From contig CAYLQG010000041.1 in assembly GCA_964385705.1 (NCBI GenBank), positions 1 through 14,064 on the forward strand: a DNA stretch of 14,064 nucleotides, written 5' to 3'. The translations under genes and the position numbers were made by a program. Each line of letters starts with the position of its first letter. Positions within the stretch are counted from its first letter, which is position 1. Shown here piece by piece: positions 6,438-13,719 of the stretch. Source of the stretch: DATKGN01 sp964385705. Lineage in GTDB: Bacteria > Patescibacteriota > Microgenomatia > UBA10105 > UBA927. Below the pieces are notes generated by a model that was given only the letters and a program-made list of their open reading frames with translations, did not search any database and was not told the origin of the DNA.

Positions 6438-7928
6438 CTAGCCATCAACCTGGGGGCCGGCAAGGATCGATTTATAGAGCATCATATATTGTTTAGCCGA
6501 TTCCGTCCAGGAAAAATCCCGTTTCATCGCAGTTTCGACCATGTGATAATGCTTTTTCGGATTGGTGGTTTTTACACGGAGAGCGCTTATGATCATGTTC
6601 TCAAGTTCTATAGAAGATGAATTCGCGAATATGTAGCCGTTCTTGCCGTTAATGACCGTGTCATTTAATCCGCCTGTCGCCCGTGCGATAGGTAATGCTC
6701 CGTAGCGCATAGCATTCATTTGGATAAGGCAACAAGGCTCGTAATAAGATGGGATCATCATGAAGTCACTTGCGGCATAAATAAGTGAGGCCAGTTCATC
6801 ATCATAAACCGTGACAACCGCAATCCTGTCAGGGTTAAATGCACGCAAGAGATGGAAGCGTTCTTCCCATGACTCCTCACCCTGACCCATTATCACAAAC
6901 TGGCATTCTTTGAGAGCCTCCCGGACAATCATCCGATGAATAAGATCGATCCCCTTCTGTTTCTGGTCAAACCTGCCGATATATCCGATCATCGGAATTG
7001 CGGCGTTTACGGGCAAACTCAACCGTTCCTGGAGGTTTTTTTTATTAATCTGTTTGCCGCGCGTTATATCGACAACGGCCGCATCATTGATGCTGTCCTT
7101 TTCTTTTGCGGAATACCGTACACCTAAAAATATATTGGTCGCCGGATTTTTGAGCGTATAGTCAATCCCGTTTAAAATTGCTGACGTCTTATACATGTGA
7201 CTCCGCATCGCAACATCCAGTCCTGATCCGTGCTCCTCCGTCTGGATCTCTTTGAGGTAGGTCGGTGATACTGTATTGACCCAATCAGCATTCACAATGC
7301 CTTCTAATAACAGGTTGAACTGATGCGTTTCCGATTCCCATTTCACCATGGATAACGATTCACGCGGTATATGCAACTTATCGGCGATGACAGCTGCAAA
7401 CGAACGTTGATGGGAAATACAATGGATTGTAAGAAGCGTTTTAATGTCCAGTTTGTTTACCTTAATTAATAATGGAATGAGGCCGCAATGATTATCATTA
7501 CAATGCACAATATCAGGATGCCATGATCCGAACAATCCCGCTTTGATGGCCTCAACAACCGCGAGTGCAAACACAACAAATGTTTCGGGAATCGGCTTAT
7601 CAAAATACTCTTTATTTCCGATGAGGTAGACAGGAATATCCGTTGTTAAAAAAAATATTTTATGAATAGTAATAGTAACTTTTTGCTTTCCGTAGAGAAC
7701 GGTAAATTCAGCGATCCGTTTTTTCCGCTGCCCGAGCACATTTAATGCTTTGTAATGAGGAATGACGAGGCGTATATCCACACCCATCGATTTAAGCGCC
7801 CTCGGGAGAGATCGTGCAACTTCTCCGAGTCCACCGACTTTTAAGAATGGCTCAACTTCCCATACTGCGAATAACACGTTAAGAATTGTAGGCTGCTTTG
7901 AAGTTTTCTTTATTGACTTTTGAACCAT
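6438..7928 (-). CDS. glgA: Glycogen/starch synthase, GT5 family
   Basis: 496 aa, normal length for bacterial GlgA. It would transfer glucose from a nucleotide sugar (ADP-glucose in most bacteria) to alpha-1,4-glucan. Motifs: KVGGLGEVARSLPRAL (30-45), the nucleotide-sugar loop; HCNDNH near 142-147; ADWVNTVSPTY; ILNGID; GYIGRFDQKQKGID; and PSYYEPCCLIQMNAMRYG (393-410), followed by a TGGLNDTV segment. Two usual positions differ: HC (169-170) where HN is common, and EPCC where EPCG is common. ATG 7928 lies 9 nt from an extended -10. Divergent from the CNNM gene. With the phosphorylase at 509-2374 it implies a glucan store. No ADP-glucose pyrophosphorylase or branching enzyme is in the window. Confidence 0.88.
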   Translation of the reverse strand: MVQKSIKKTSKQPTILNVLFAVWEVEPFLKVGGLGEVARSLPRALKSMGVDIRLVIPHYKALNVLGQRKKRIAEFTVLYGKQKVTITIHKIFFLTTDIPVYLIGNKEYFDKPIPETFVVFALAVVEAIKAGLFGSWHPDIVHCNDNHCGLIPLLIKVNKLDIKTLLTIHCISHQRSFAAVIADKLHIPRESLSMVKWESETHQFNLLLEGIVNADWVNTVSPTYLKEIQTEEHGSGLDVAMRSHMYKTSAILNGIDYTLKNPATNIFLGVRYSAKEKDSINDAAVVDITRGKQINKKNLQERLSLPVNAAIPMIGYIGRFDQKQKGIDLIHRMIVREALKECQFVIMGQGEESWEERFHLLRAFNPDRIAVVTVYDDELASLIYAASDFMMIPSYYEPCCLIQMNAMRYGALPIARATGGLNDTVINGKNGYIFANSSSIELENMIISALRVKTTNPKKHYHMVETAMKRDFSWTESAKQYMMLYKSILAGPQVDG

Positions 7929-7937
7929 CTATATTAG

Positions 7938-7946
7938 AGTATAACA
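7938..7946 (-). promoter_or_regulatory. Extended -10 promoter of the glucan synthase gene
   Basis: On the minus strand, TGT followed by TATACT (7938-7943), 9 nt before ATG 7928. No clear -35 and no Shine-Dalgarno site. Confidence 0.55.
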
Positions 7947-8057
7947 CAAATAGATTGTATTAACGCGCCGAATTTAGGCACGACAAAAAATATTTACATG
8001 TTCAAAAAACATATTCGCGGCAGTAAAGACTAAATATGTATTATATCTTACAATGAA

Positions 8058-8066
8058 TGATATAAT
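8058..8066 (+). promoter_or_regulatory. Extended -10 promoter of the CNNM/CorC-type gene
   Basis: TGA directly followed by TATAAT (8061-8066), 8 nt before ATG 8075. No Shine-Dalgarno site. About 110 nt of AT-rich DNA separates it from the divergent synthase promoter. Confidence 0.6.
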
Positions 8067-8074
8067 ATGTTTCC

Positions 8075-9412
8075 ATGGCGGATATTATCCCTCAAGCGAT
8101 ATTAGTTATCCTTCTTATCTTCCTTAACGCATTTTTTTCAGCAAGTGAGTACGCGATTGTCGCTGTCCGAAAATCACGCATTGACGAATTAGTGAAAAAA
8201 GGCGATTTTATAGCGAAACTTATACAAAGAGCACTTGAAGATCGGGAAAATTATATATTTACGGCACAGGTCGGCACAACCATCGTCAGTCTTATCCTCG
8301 GATGGATCGGAGAACCTGTCATCGCAAAAATCCTCCTTTCATTTCTGTTTTTTCTCCCGCACAGTACGACATATGCCGTCGTGCAAACTCTTGCGGTAAT
8401 TATCTCACTCATCGTGCTTACCTTCATTTCTATCGTTTTCGGAGAACTCCTTCCGAAAACAATCGCCCTATACCGTTCAGAAATGGTATCGTTTATCGTG
8501 ATTACGCCGCTCGTTCTGCTTGCGAATATCTTCCGGCCGTTTGTTCTTTTCTTAAATCGTATCAACAAATATGTATTACGCTATTTCGGCCTAAGCAGCG
8601 TGCAGGCTCCCGCGCTCGGCTACTCACGAGAGGAGATCCGTATCATGCTGGACGAAATTCAGCTAAACGGCGACTTCAAAAAAGACGGATTAGAAATGAT
8701 GCAGAATGTTTTTTCGCTCTCAGACAAACCCATCAAATATATTATGACTCCGAGAAATGAGATAAATGCAGTCGAAATTAATATGTCGCTTGCCACGGTG
8801 CTCAAACACGCAAATGATTCATACAGCAGATTCCCGGTGTATAAAAAAACGCTTGATAATATTGTCGGATTTATCCATATCAAAGATGTTTACCACTTCG
8901 CACTTGAGGGTAATGAAAACAAGAAATTATTACAAACTAAAATTGTAAGAAATGTCATTAATATTCCGGAAACCCGTAAGGCGGACGATGTCCTTCTCGA
9001 TATGCGTAAAAAGCATATTCATCTGGCTGCCGTATACGACGAATTCGGCATTATGGTCGGAATTGTAACGCTTGAAGATATCATCGAAAGTCTTGTTGGC
9101 GAAATTCAGGATGAATTCGATAAACCCTTGAAAGGGATAACACGAAATCCGGACGGAACTTACCTTATAGACGGCAATATGCCGCTTGAGCTCATACAAA
9201 AACGCTTTAAACTCCCGCTGAAGGGACAGGGTTACACAACAGTCGGAGGGGTCGTCTTTGGACTCTTGGGCCGGGAACCCCACGTCGGCGATGAACTCCA
9301 GATAGGCCACTTATTTTTTGAAGTTGAATCTATTGAAGGCAGAAGGGTGAAACGGCTGCACCTCAAACGGGAATCGAAAAAAACCAATCATAATCACGAA
9401 AGCGATCAATAG
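8075..9412 (+). CDS. CNNM/CorC-type (HlyC/CorC family) membrane transporter
   Basis: 445 aa with the full family order. A DUF21/CNNM membrane domain spans about 1-170, with hydrophobic segments near 5-24, 65-92, 100-122 and 137-160 and the family motifs FFSASEYAIV (20-29) and GELLPKTIA (123-131). Next is a paired CBS module (about 216-340) with MTPR (224-227), SRFPVYKKTLDNIVGFIHIKDV and DEFGIMVGIVTLEDIIESLVGEI. A C-terminal CorC_HlyC domain (about 355-430) precedes a basic/His tail. Family members are linked to Mg2+/Co2+ or Na+/Mg2+ movement; the CBS pair usually senses nucleotides. It sits in the cytoplasmic membrane. Start supported by the -10 eight bases upstream. Convergent with the next gene with 2 nt between stops. 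Confidence 0.92.
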   Translation: MADIIPQAILVILLIFLNAFFSASEYAIVAVRKSRIDELVKKGDFIAKLIQRALEDRENYIFTAQVGTTIVSLILGWIGEPVIAKILLSFLFFLPHSTTYAVVQTLAVIISLIVLTFISIVFGELLPKTIALYRSEMVSFIVITPLVLLANIFRPFVLFLNRINKYVLRYFGLSSVQAPALGYSREEIRIMLDEIQLNGDFKKDGLEMMQNVFSLSDKPIKYIMTPRNEINAVEINMSLATVLKHANDSYSRFPVYKKTLDNIVGFIHIKDVYHFALEGNENKKLLQTKIVRNVINIPETRKADDVLLDMRKKHIHLAAVYDEFGIMVGIVTLEDIIESLVGEIQDEFDKPLKGITRNPDGTYLIDGNMPLELIQKRFKLPLKGQGYTTVGGVVFGLLGREPHVGDELQIGHLFFEVESIEGRRVKRLHLKRESKKTNHNHESDQ

Positions 9413-9414
9413 TG

Positions 9415-9981
9415 TTACCGCTCGCCTATTACGACACGGACGACCATATCATCATTCGGAATATGAAGGAATACATATTCCATGAGAAGTTTTCTTCCTT
9501 TTGTGATGACGCTTTTACAGTTGGTAGGAATGGCGCCCGTTAGATTTGTCGAAATATTATTCACCAAATAACAGATATTATCCTTTGCAAGCGAGTTTAA
9601 AACAGACGCACCCGGAATGAGATGTACGGTCCATAATAATTGCCGGGCATTGATAACCTCCTCGTCCTCTGACGACCAATACGACAGAATAAACTTGTTG
9701 CTGGCTGAATCAACAGACAATACGCTGCCGATAAGAGAATGGGCGAAATTAAACGATGCGCCCACACTCACTGGCTTCTTTGGAAGCGCATTTACTGCCA
9801 TATAACCGATAAATATCACAATGATGAGCGCAGTTCCGATGAGCTGCTGAGCGCGGATCCGTGATTCACTAATCATCATAGCTGTCCGCGGATTCATCTG
9901 TACTTTCGGAGATTTGGGAGTATCGGCAATAAACCGAAAGGCCTGGGAGATATAAAATTTTTTGCTGCTGCGGACCTGCAT
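9415..9981 (-). CDS. Membrane-anchored orphan protein with an outside domain
   Basis: 188 aa, not recognised. A basic cytoplasmic N-terminus of about 45 residues is followed by one TM helix (about 46-66, IGTALIIVIFIGYMAVNAL), then an outward domain of about 120 residues that reads as beta-rich (SVGASFNFAHSLIGSVLSVD, KFILSYWSS) with two Cys (ICYLV, TNCKS) that could pair. Start ATG 9981 has TACTAT 8 nt upstream; internal Met at 29, 35 and 36 are alternatives. It diverges from the small zincin. Possible roles (envelope assembly, surface display) are guesses. Confidence 0.75.
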   Translation of the reverse strand: MQVRSSKKFYISQAFRFIADTPKSPKVQMNPRTAMMISESRIRAQQLIGTALIIVIFIGYMAVNALPKKPVSVGASFNFAHSLIGSVLSVDSASNKFILSYWSSEDEEVINARQLLWTVHLIPGASVLNSLAKDNICYLVNNISTNLTGAIPTNCKSVITKGRKLLMEYVFLHIPNDDMVVRVVIGER

Positions 9982-9989
9982 ATACTTAT

Positions 9990-9995
9990 ATAGTA
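9990..9995 (-). promoter_or_regulatory. Candidate -10 box for the anchored orphan
   Basis: TACTAT on the minus strand, 8 nt before ATG 9981; an overlapping TATATA (9987-9992) is an alternative. No convincing -35. Confidence 0.35.
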
Positions 9996-10025
9996 CCTCA
10001 CGTAGGGAGTAAAAATAAACTATTG

Positions 10026-10031
10026 TACAAT
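10026..10031 (+). promoter_or_regulatory. -10 box for the small zincin, leaderless arrangement
   Basis: TACAAT ends 6 nt before ATG 10038. An in-frame TTG at 10023 overlaps this box, so ATG 10038 is the likely start and the transcript would begin at or near it. Confidence 0.5.
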
Positions 10032-10037
10032 ACGGGT

Positions 10038-10403
10038 ATGGATCAGATTGAATTTGAATCGCTCGTAAAGGAATCTCTTGATAGCATCCCCAAAGAATTT
10101 GCCGATAAGTTGAATAATGTTGAAGTCATGGTCGATGTCTGGCCCGATGAAGAAGAACTTCGGGAGGGTAATGTTGCTCCTGGAATGACACTATTCGGCT
10201 TGTATCGCGGCATCCCGCAAACACACCGGATAAACTACAACGCGGCAATACCCGATAACATCACCATATTCATGGGGCCGTTTCTTTCAATATTCGGCGA
10301 TAACCGGATGGTGTTAAAGCGTGAAGTGCGAAATACGGTCCTTCATGAAATCGGCCACCACTTCGGTATGAGCGACGAAGAAATCAGGGCCGCGGGGAAA
10401 TAA
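10038..10403 (+). CDS. Minimal zincin metallopeptidase, DUF1025-type
   Basis: 121 aa, the usual size for this single-domain family. The C-terminus carries HEIGHHFGMSDEEI (103-116): H103, E104 and H107 form the HExxH zinc site, with a downstream Gly and acidic residue, the pattern of the DUF1025 / 'metallopeptidase family protein' group. The N-terminal half has the family strands (VEVMVDVWPDEEEL, TLFGLYRGIP) and ITIFMGPF before the zinc helix. No signal peptide, so cytoplasmic. Substrate is unknown for the family as far as I know. The start follows a -10 box by 6 nt. Monocistronic by layout. Confidence 0.88.
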   Translation: MDQIEFESLVKESLDSIPKEFADKLNNVEVMVDVWPDEEELREGNVAPGMTLFGLYRGIPQTHRINYNAAIPDNITIFMGPFLSIFGDNRMVLKREVRNTVLHEIGHHFGMSDEEIRAAGK

Positions 10404-10441
10404 AACGACGATCGCTTTCGGCGATACATTCGTTCATTTAA

Positions 10442-10471
10442 TTGGCACAAAAATGAAGACTGTCGTATAAT
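10442..10471 (+). promoter_or_regulatory. Promoter of the TM/coiled-coil orphan
   Basis: TTGGCA (10442-10447), 18-nt spacer, TATAAT (10466-10471). ATG 10482 follows after 10 nt. No Shine-Dalgarno site. A good sigma-70-type match. Confidence 0.65.
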
Positions 10472-10481
10472 ATTTTATTGT

Positions 10482-11003
10482 ATGATGTCTTACAATAAGT
10501 TCCAAAAATTATTCTGCTTACTTACATTATTTGTACTTTTTGGCCTAACACCGCGAACAGACGCAGCGATTACACAACCACTCCGTCAAACAAAGCAATA
10601 TATGTATGCTTATGGAGGTCCAACCCCACTCGTACGGCCACTTTTGAGACGGAAAATAACACCAAAAAAACAGTCTCTTTGGAACGAGGTTATGAGTAAG
10701 GTCGGACCTGCAATATTAGGAAGCGGAGGCGTTATTCTTGGAGCAGTTGTCGCATGGTACACCTTACGGCGAAAAACAAAGGCTTTTGACGGCTATTTTG
10801 AACGCATTGCCCGTGCGCAGGAAAAGTATCAGCAGACAATTACTGCAGGAACCGTGGATCGGGATAAAGCACTACACATGCTTAAAACTGAGCTGGTATC
10901 TATTCAGGAAGAAGTCGAAATGGCTGTCGCGAGAAAAAAACTCGATCAGGAACAACTTATTGCAGTGAGTAACAAAATAGAGCGGATACTTAATAAGAAA
11001 TAA
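10482..11003 (+). CDS. Secreted or membrane orphan: signal peptide, TM helix, coiled coil
   Basis: 173 aa, not recognised. Residues 1-28 look like a signal peptide ending near TDA|A. Residues 30-70 are a basic, Pro-rich segment. About 75-95 (VGPAILGSGGVILGAVVAWYTL) is a TM helix. Residues 104-173 are a highly charged helical stretch (QEEVEMAVARKKLDQEQL, SNKIERILNKK) likely to form a coiled coil, which by the RRK after the TM would face the cytoplasm. ATG 10482 and ATG 10485 are adjacent; either could serve. Could be an envelope scaffold. Convergent with the next gene with 11 nt between stops. Confidence 0.75.
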   Translation: MMSYNKFQKLFCLLTLFVLFGLTPRTDAAITQPLRQTKQYMYAYGGPTPLVRPLLRRKITPKKQSLWNEVMSKVGPAILGSGGVILGAVVAWYTLRRKTKAFDGYFERIARAQEKYQQTITAGTVDRDKALHMLKTELVSIQEEVEMAVARKKLDQEQLIAVSNKIERILNKK

Positions 11004-11014
11004 CCCCGGTGTTA

Positions 11015-11491
11015 TTACTGGATAACGCCATTGGTATCGGTGATGATGCCGTAATCATCGCGGTAGTTCATATCTCGATCACTGTCCGCATTGTCATCAC
11101 CTTTCGTCATTTCAATGAAATAAAGCGTTTCGCCCTTTTTAACCACATAGCGCTGATATTGGTCATCTGAGTCTTTCGGTACCAAATCTACCTGCGTAGA
11201 ACCATCTGCCAAAGTCGTCGTTTTTACGCTAAACCCTACCGTCGCGCTTATTGCGTCAGCGCTCAATGGACCGGGAAAAACCTGAAAAGCATATTTTTCA
11301 ATCGGTGATCCGACGAGCTTTGCGCCTTTTGATACCATCATCGGTTTGCCCATTGGTGGGGTCGGTTGACCACTTGCTGGTTTCATCGTTGTTTGAGGAG
11401 CCATCTGAGGATGACTATGTTTCATTAATATATATCCAGATTCAACGACAACAACCAATACGAGGACCGCTATCAAAATATTTTTGTTCAT
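11015..11491 (-). CDS. Membrane-anchored orphan with Pro/Met-rich linker and acidic tail
   Basis: 158 aa, not recognised. An N-terminal TM anchor (about 4-22, ILIAVLVLVVVVESGYIL) is followed by a Pro/Met/Gln-rich linker (about 25-52), a compact domain of about 75 residues and a strongly acidic end (KGDDNADSDRDMNYRDDYG) with spaced Asp that might bind Ca2+; this is only suggestive. The small domain contains alternating strands (STQVDLVPKD, YQRYVVKKGETLYFIEM). ATG 11491 lacks a Shine-Dalgarno site; TATAAA at 11502-11507 lies 10 nt upstream inside an inverted repeat. Confidence 0.75.
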   Translation of the reverse strand: MNKNILIAVLVLVVVVESGYILMKHSHPQMAPQTTMKPASGQPTPPMGKPMMVSKGAKLVGSPIEKYAFQVFPGPLSADAISATVGFSVKTTTLADGSTQVDLVPKDSDDQYQRYVVKKGETLYFIEMTKGDDNADSDRDMNYRDDYGIITDTNGVIQ

Positions 11492-11495
11492 AATA

Positions 11496-11513
11496 TTGTA
11501 ATTTATATTACAA
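11496..11513 (-). promoter_or_regulatory. Inverted repeat over the -10 of the 11015-11491 gene
   Basis: TTGTAAT / ATTACAA, perfect 7-bp arms with 4-nt spacing, spans the candidate -10 TATAAA (11502-11507) and ends 4 nt before the start codon. The position would suit an operator, but AT-rich DNA makes chance symmetry likely. Confidence 0.35.
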
Positions 11514-11600
11514 AAGATAAATTATCACGATTTTAACTTTTTGTAAAGCAGATGAATATTACGCGTGATTTCATACACTCGTAATTTACTTCAACTTATG

Positions 11601-11606
11601 TATAAT
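11601..11606 (+). promoter_or_regulatory. -10 box for the lamin-tail gene, leaderless arrangement
   Basis: TATAAT, 8 nt before ATG 11615. No Shine-Dalgarno site and no clear -35. Confidence 0.55.
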
Positions 11607-11614
11607 ACCCTTAC

Positions 11615-12469
11615 ATGCGCACGAAGACTTCATATACTCTCATGCAAAGTAAATACCATACGTTGTTTACTCTATTGGGCACTCTTGTCTTGTTTTTACT
11701 CACACCAATGCTACTCCCAAATCATTTGAGCGTGCACGCAGCGGTCGTCATTAATGAGATATTTCCGAAAACTGATAATCCGGCCGACCAATGGATTGAA
11801 CTCTACAATAATGGATCAGAGTCCGTATCGTTAAATAGATGGAAATTACAAAATTCTTCCGGCGCATCTTTCATTATCAACGCGAGCGGTATTATCGGAG
11901 CAAACGCGTTTTTAACATTTGACGAATCACAAACTGCCATCAGTTTAAGTAAAGATGGCGACTCGGTCCAATTATTGAACGATAATAATACGCAGATGGA
12001 TAGTCAAAGTTATCCGGGAACCCTTGGATATAACACCTCAATGGGCCGGAGCGTTGACGGCGCGGGAGTTTGGACTTTATGTACTGCTTGGACCAAAAAC
12101 ACGTCAAATAATTGTCCTCCACCACCCAATACTCCTACGCCAACACCGGCGCCTACCCCTCTCCCTACTAGTACTCCGGTTCCGACAGATACACCTATGG
12201 ATTCACCGACTCCAACTGCCATTATGACATTTGCCCCGATAACGTTCGGCAATGTGTTAGGGACAACGAGATCTCTCACTCCGACACTGACGCCAACTCC
12301 GACGCCGGGAGATGTTGTAAAAATAGTAATTCCCAACACTATTGAAATTCCTAAATCGTTGGCAATTCAAATAGGTATTGTCATAGGGGCATGGATACTG
12401 ATTGCTGTTACCGCAGCTTTGAGAAGTAAACAAAAACGCCAAAAACGCCCAACCCCACCGGTTAATTAA
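11615..12469 (+). CDS. Lamin-tail domain surface protein with Pro/Thr stalk and C-terminal anchor
   Basis: 284 aa. A hydrophobic N-terminal export signal ends near residue 42 (VHA|A). Residues 43-140 are a lamin-tail domain: VVINEIFPKTDNPADQWIELYNNGSESVSL, RWKLQNSSGASF, then a beta pattern to GDSVQLLN, common in bacterial exported proteins. Two Cys (156, 167) bracket its end. Residues 168-232 are a Pro/Thr-rich stalk (repeated TPTP, TPLP). A TM helix (about 248-269) and basic tail SKQKRQKR hold it in the membrane with the lamin-tail domain outside. ATG 11615 fits the -10 eight bases upstream; ATG 11642 is the alternative. It overlaps the convergent LiaF-like gene by 8 nt. Probably a surface-display protein; partner unknown. 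Confidence 0.85.
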   Translation: MRTKTSYTLMQSKYHTLFTLLGTLVLFLLTPMLLPNHLSVHAAVVINEIFPKTDNPADQWIELYNNGSESVSLNRWKLQNSSGASFIINASGIIGANAFLTFDESQTAISLSKDGDSVQLLNDNNTQMDSQSYPGTLGYNTSMGRSVDGAGVWTLCTAWTKNTSNNCPPPPNTPTPTPAPTPLPTSTPVPTDTPMDSPTPTAIMTFAPITFGNVLGTTRSLTPTLTPTPTPGDVVKIVIPNTIEIPKSLAIQIGIVIGAWILIAVTAALRSKQKRQKRPTPPVN

Positions 12470-12968
12470 CCACTTCAACAGCGCCAAACACCCCTGCGCC
12501 TTTAATATGAAGCTTCGGAGAATTATCCGTGCCACCCGAGGTTTGATTGGAAAACCCTCCCATAACTCCCGCACCCTCAGAACTAACTCGCCAGCCTTTC
12601 GGAATAATAACCTTGAGACCACCGAATACCGCAACGAGTTCCAATTCCATCGTTTTCGCTTTGCTTTTCACCTCCGATAGATCAATTTGCATGCCTGAAA
12701 ACACGGCAACTGCTTTACCACCGGTAAATAATGATGTGATAACCCGTTTATCCGATCCAGTGAATATGGCAACTTCATTTATCTCATTCTCACGCAATTC
12801 AGACGAATGAGTAACGCCACTGCAGAACCATTTTCGAAACAGAAGAATCCGCAGTCCGATAAATATAAATATAAATGGTATGACATAGTGAAACCAATCA
12901 AAATTGGTTAAAGCTGATAAACCGATAAAGACGAACAATATTCCAAAAATAAACCGCCTCGTAGTCAT
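12462..12968 (-). CDS. LiaF-like membrane protein
   Basis: 168 aa. Two TM helices (about 6-20 and 28-45) match the LiaF/DUF5668-type membrane part (GILFVFIGLSAL, FIFIFIGLRILL). Residues 65-168 form a beta-helix-like domain with repeats VAIFTGSDK, VAVFSGMQIDLSE, LVAVFGGLKVIIP, GVMGGFS and GAGVFGAVEV, as in the LiaF C-terminal 'cell wall-active antibiotics response' domain. In Firmicutes LiaF inhibits the LiaSR envelope-stress system; no kinase or regulator is visible here, so only a general envelope role is inferred. ATG 12968 overlaps the preceding stop in ATGA, with AGGAGG (12977-12982) 8 nt upstream, so it is translated as an operon-internal gene. Confidence 0.82.
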   Translation of the reverse strand: MTTRRFIFGILFVFIGLSALTNFDWFHYVIPFIFIFIGLRILLFRKWFCSGVTHSSELRENEINEVAIFTGSDKRVITSLFTGGKAVAVFSGMQIDLSEVKSKAKTMELELVAVFGGLKVIIPKGWRVSSEGAGVMGGFSNQTSGGTDNSPKLHIKGAGVFGAVEVVN

Positions 12969-13372
12969 TGTATGTACCTCCTTATTGTGTCTAATATTGT
13001 GATGATTTCTTTAGGCCAAACGATCGTGCTTCCAATGGATGATCCGACTGTTTGTAAGCTGAAGAGAAAAATTATCCCGAATACAAATACTGCCAGAAAA
13101 AAGAGCACAACTTCCGATAATACGGAACTCCCAAGCAGTATCTGAAATCCGATAAAGACAAATATAACCGGCCAGAACTGCCATATCATATGCCAAACGG
13201 TCCAGGGAACGGCTCCCGCAGTATTAAGGAGAAGCATAATCCCTGCAAACAGAAATATAACTCCCGAGATCGGCCTCCCTGAGTCATGATGATAATGATG
13301 ATGCCGTTCGTGATCAAACGTATCACCGAAAATTTCCACATGTGGCTCATGGTCCTGGTTTTCTTCTTGCAT
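12965..13372 (-). CDS. His-rich LiaI/LiaF-type transmembrane protein
   Basis: 135 aa. The N-terminal 30 residues are soluble and His-rich (H8, H11, H21, H24-H26, H28, H29; segment HERHHHYHHD), a likely metal-binding patch. Then come three or four TM helices (about 35-50, 58-80, 84-105), with GVIFLFAGIMLLLN and FWPVIFVFIGFQILLG matching the LiaI/LiaF-like TM family. The start is ATG 13372, not an upstream in-frame ATG at 13423, because TATAAT (13380-13385) ends 7 nt before it and overlies the longer form. It overlaps the LiaF-like gene by 4 nt (ATGA), so the two are translationally coupled and probably form one complex. Confidence 0.8.
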   Translation of the reverse strand: MQEENQDHEPHVEIFGDTFDHERHHHYHHDSGRPISGVIFLFAGIMLLLNTAGAVPWTVWHMIWQFWPVIFVFIGFQILLGSSVLSEVVLFFLAVFVFGIIFLFSLQTVGSSIGSTIVWPKEIITILDTIRRYIQ

Positions 13373-13379
13373 ATAAATA

Positions 13380-13385
13380 ATTATA
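13380..13385 (-). promoter_or_regulatory. -10 box for the LiaI/LiaF-like pair
   Basis: TATAAT on the minus strand, 7 nt before ATG 13372. It lies in the gap after the 13432-13707 gene, so the pair can be transcribed alone, as well as by readthrough. Confidence 0.6.
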
Positions 13386-13431
13386 GGCAAAATAATGGGA
13401 TTTTTCAGTAAGACACCTAACAAAATAATCG

Positions 13432-13707
13432 TTACGGAGCTTTTAATAGATTTGCAAACTTAAGTTTGTAGAGATTTTCGAGAAGATCTGCCCCGGCATA
13501 GCCGGCAAGAAGCGATGTCCTCCAGTCTGAATTAATAACCACTCCCGCCATAAGTCCCGAAAGGACGGCAACCGCAATTGAAAGCATAAGGTATTTCCAT
13601 TGAAACGGTTGAGTGGGCGGTAGTGTCTGGGATTTCGTTATACCAACCAAACCCCGCACCAACCCACCGAATGCGCCCGCTAATACCTGCATCATCGTTA
13701 ATGACAT
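13432..13707 (-). CDS. Small Gly-rich membrane protein
   Basis: 91 aa, not recognised. An N-terminal Gly-rich amphipathic or hydrophobic stretch (about 6-22, MQVLAGAFGGLVRGLVG), a Pro/Gln linker, one clear TM helix (about 39-58, YLMLSIAVAVLSGLMAGVV) and a Gly/Ala segment (LLAGYAGADLLENL) recall small phage or membrane-pore proteins, but there is no specific match. ATG 13707 has AGGAGG (13713-13718) with 5-nt spacing and lies 12 nt after the zinc-ribbon gene, so it is the second gene of that operon. Confidence 0.72.
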   Translation of the reverse strand: MSLTMMQVLAGAFGGLVRGLVGITKSQTLPPTQPFQWKYLMLSIAVAVLSGLMAGVVINSDWRTSLLAGYAGADLLENLYKLKFANLLKAP

Positions 13708-13719
13708 ATTGCCCTCCTT

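Noticed and set aside
10405..10440. Possible terminator hairpin after the small zincin (ATCGC/GCGAT)
   Set aside because: Only a 5-bp stem and no T tract.
10999..11016. Inverted repeat AATAAC/GTTATT at the convergent 11003/11015 ends
   Set aside because: Only 6 bp, mostly A/T, and no T run; too weak for a terminator.
13373..13423. Upstream in-frame ATG at 13423 for the His-rich TM protein
   Set aside because: The extra 17 codons cover the TATAAT box that sits 7 nt before ATG 13372; the shorter form also starts with a sensible soluble N-terminus.
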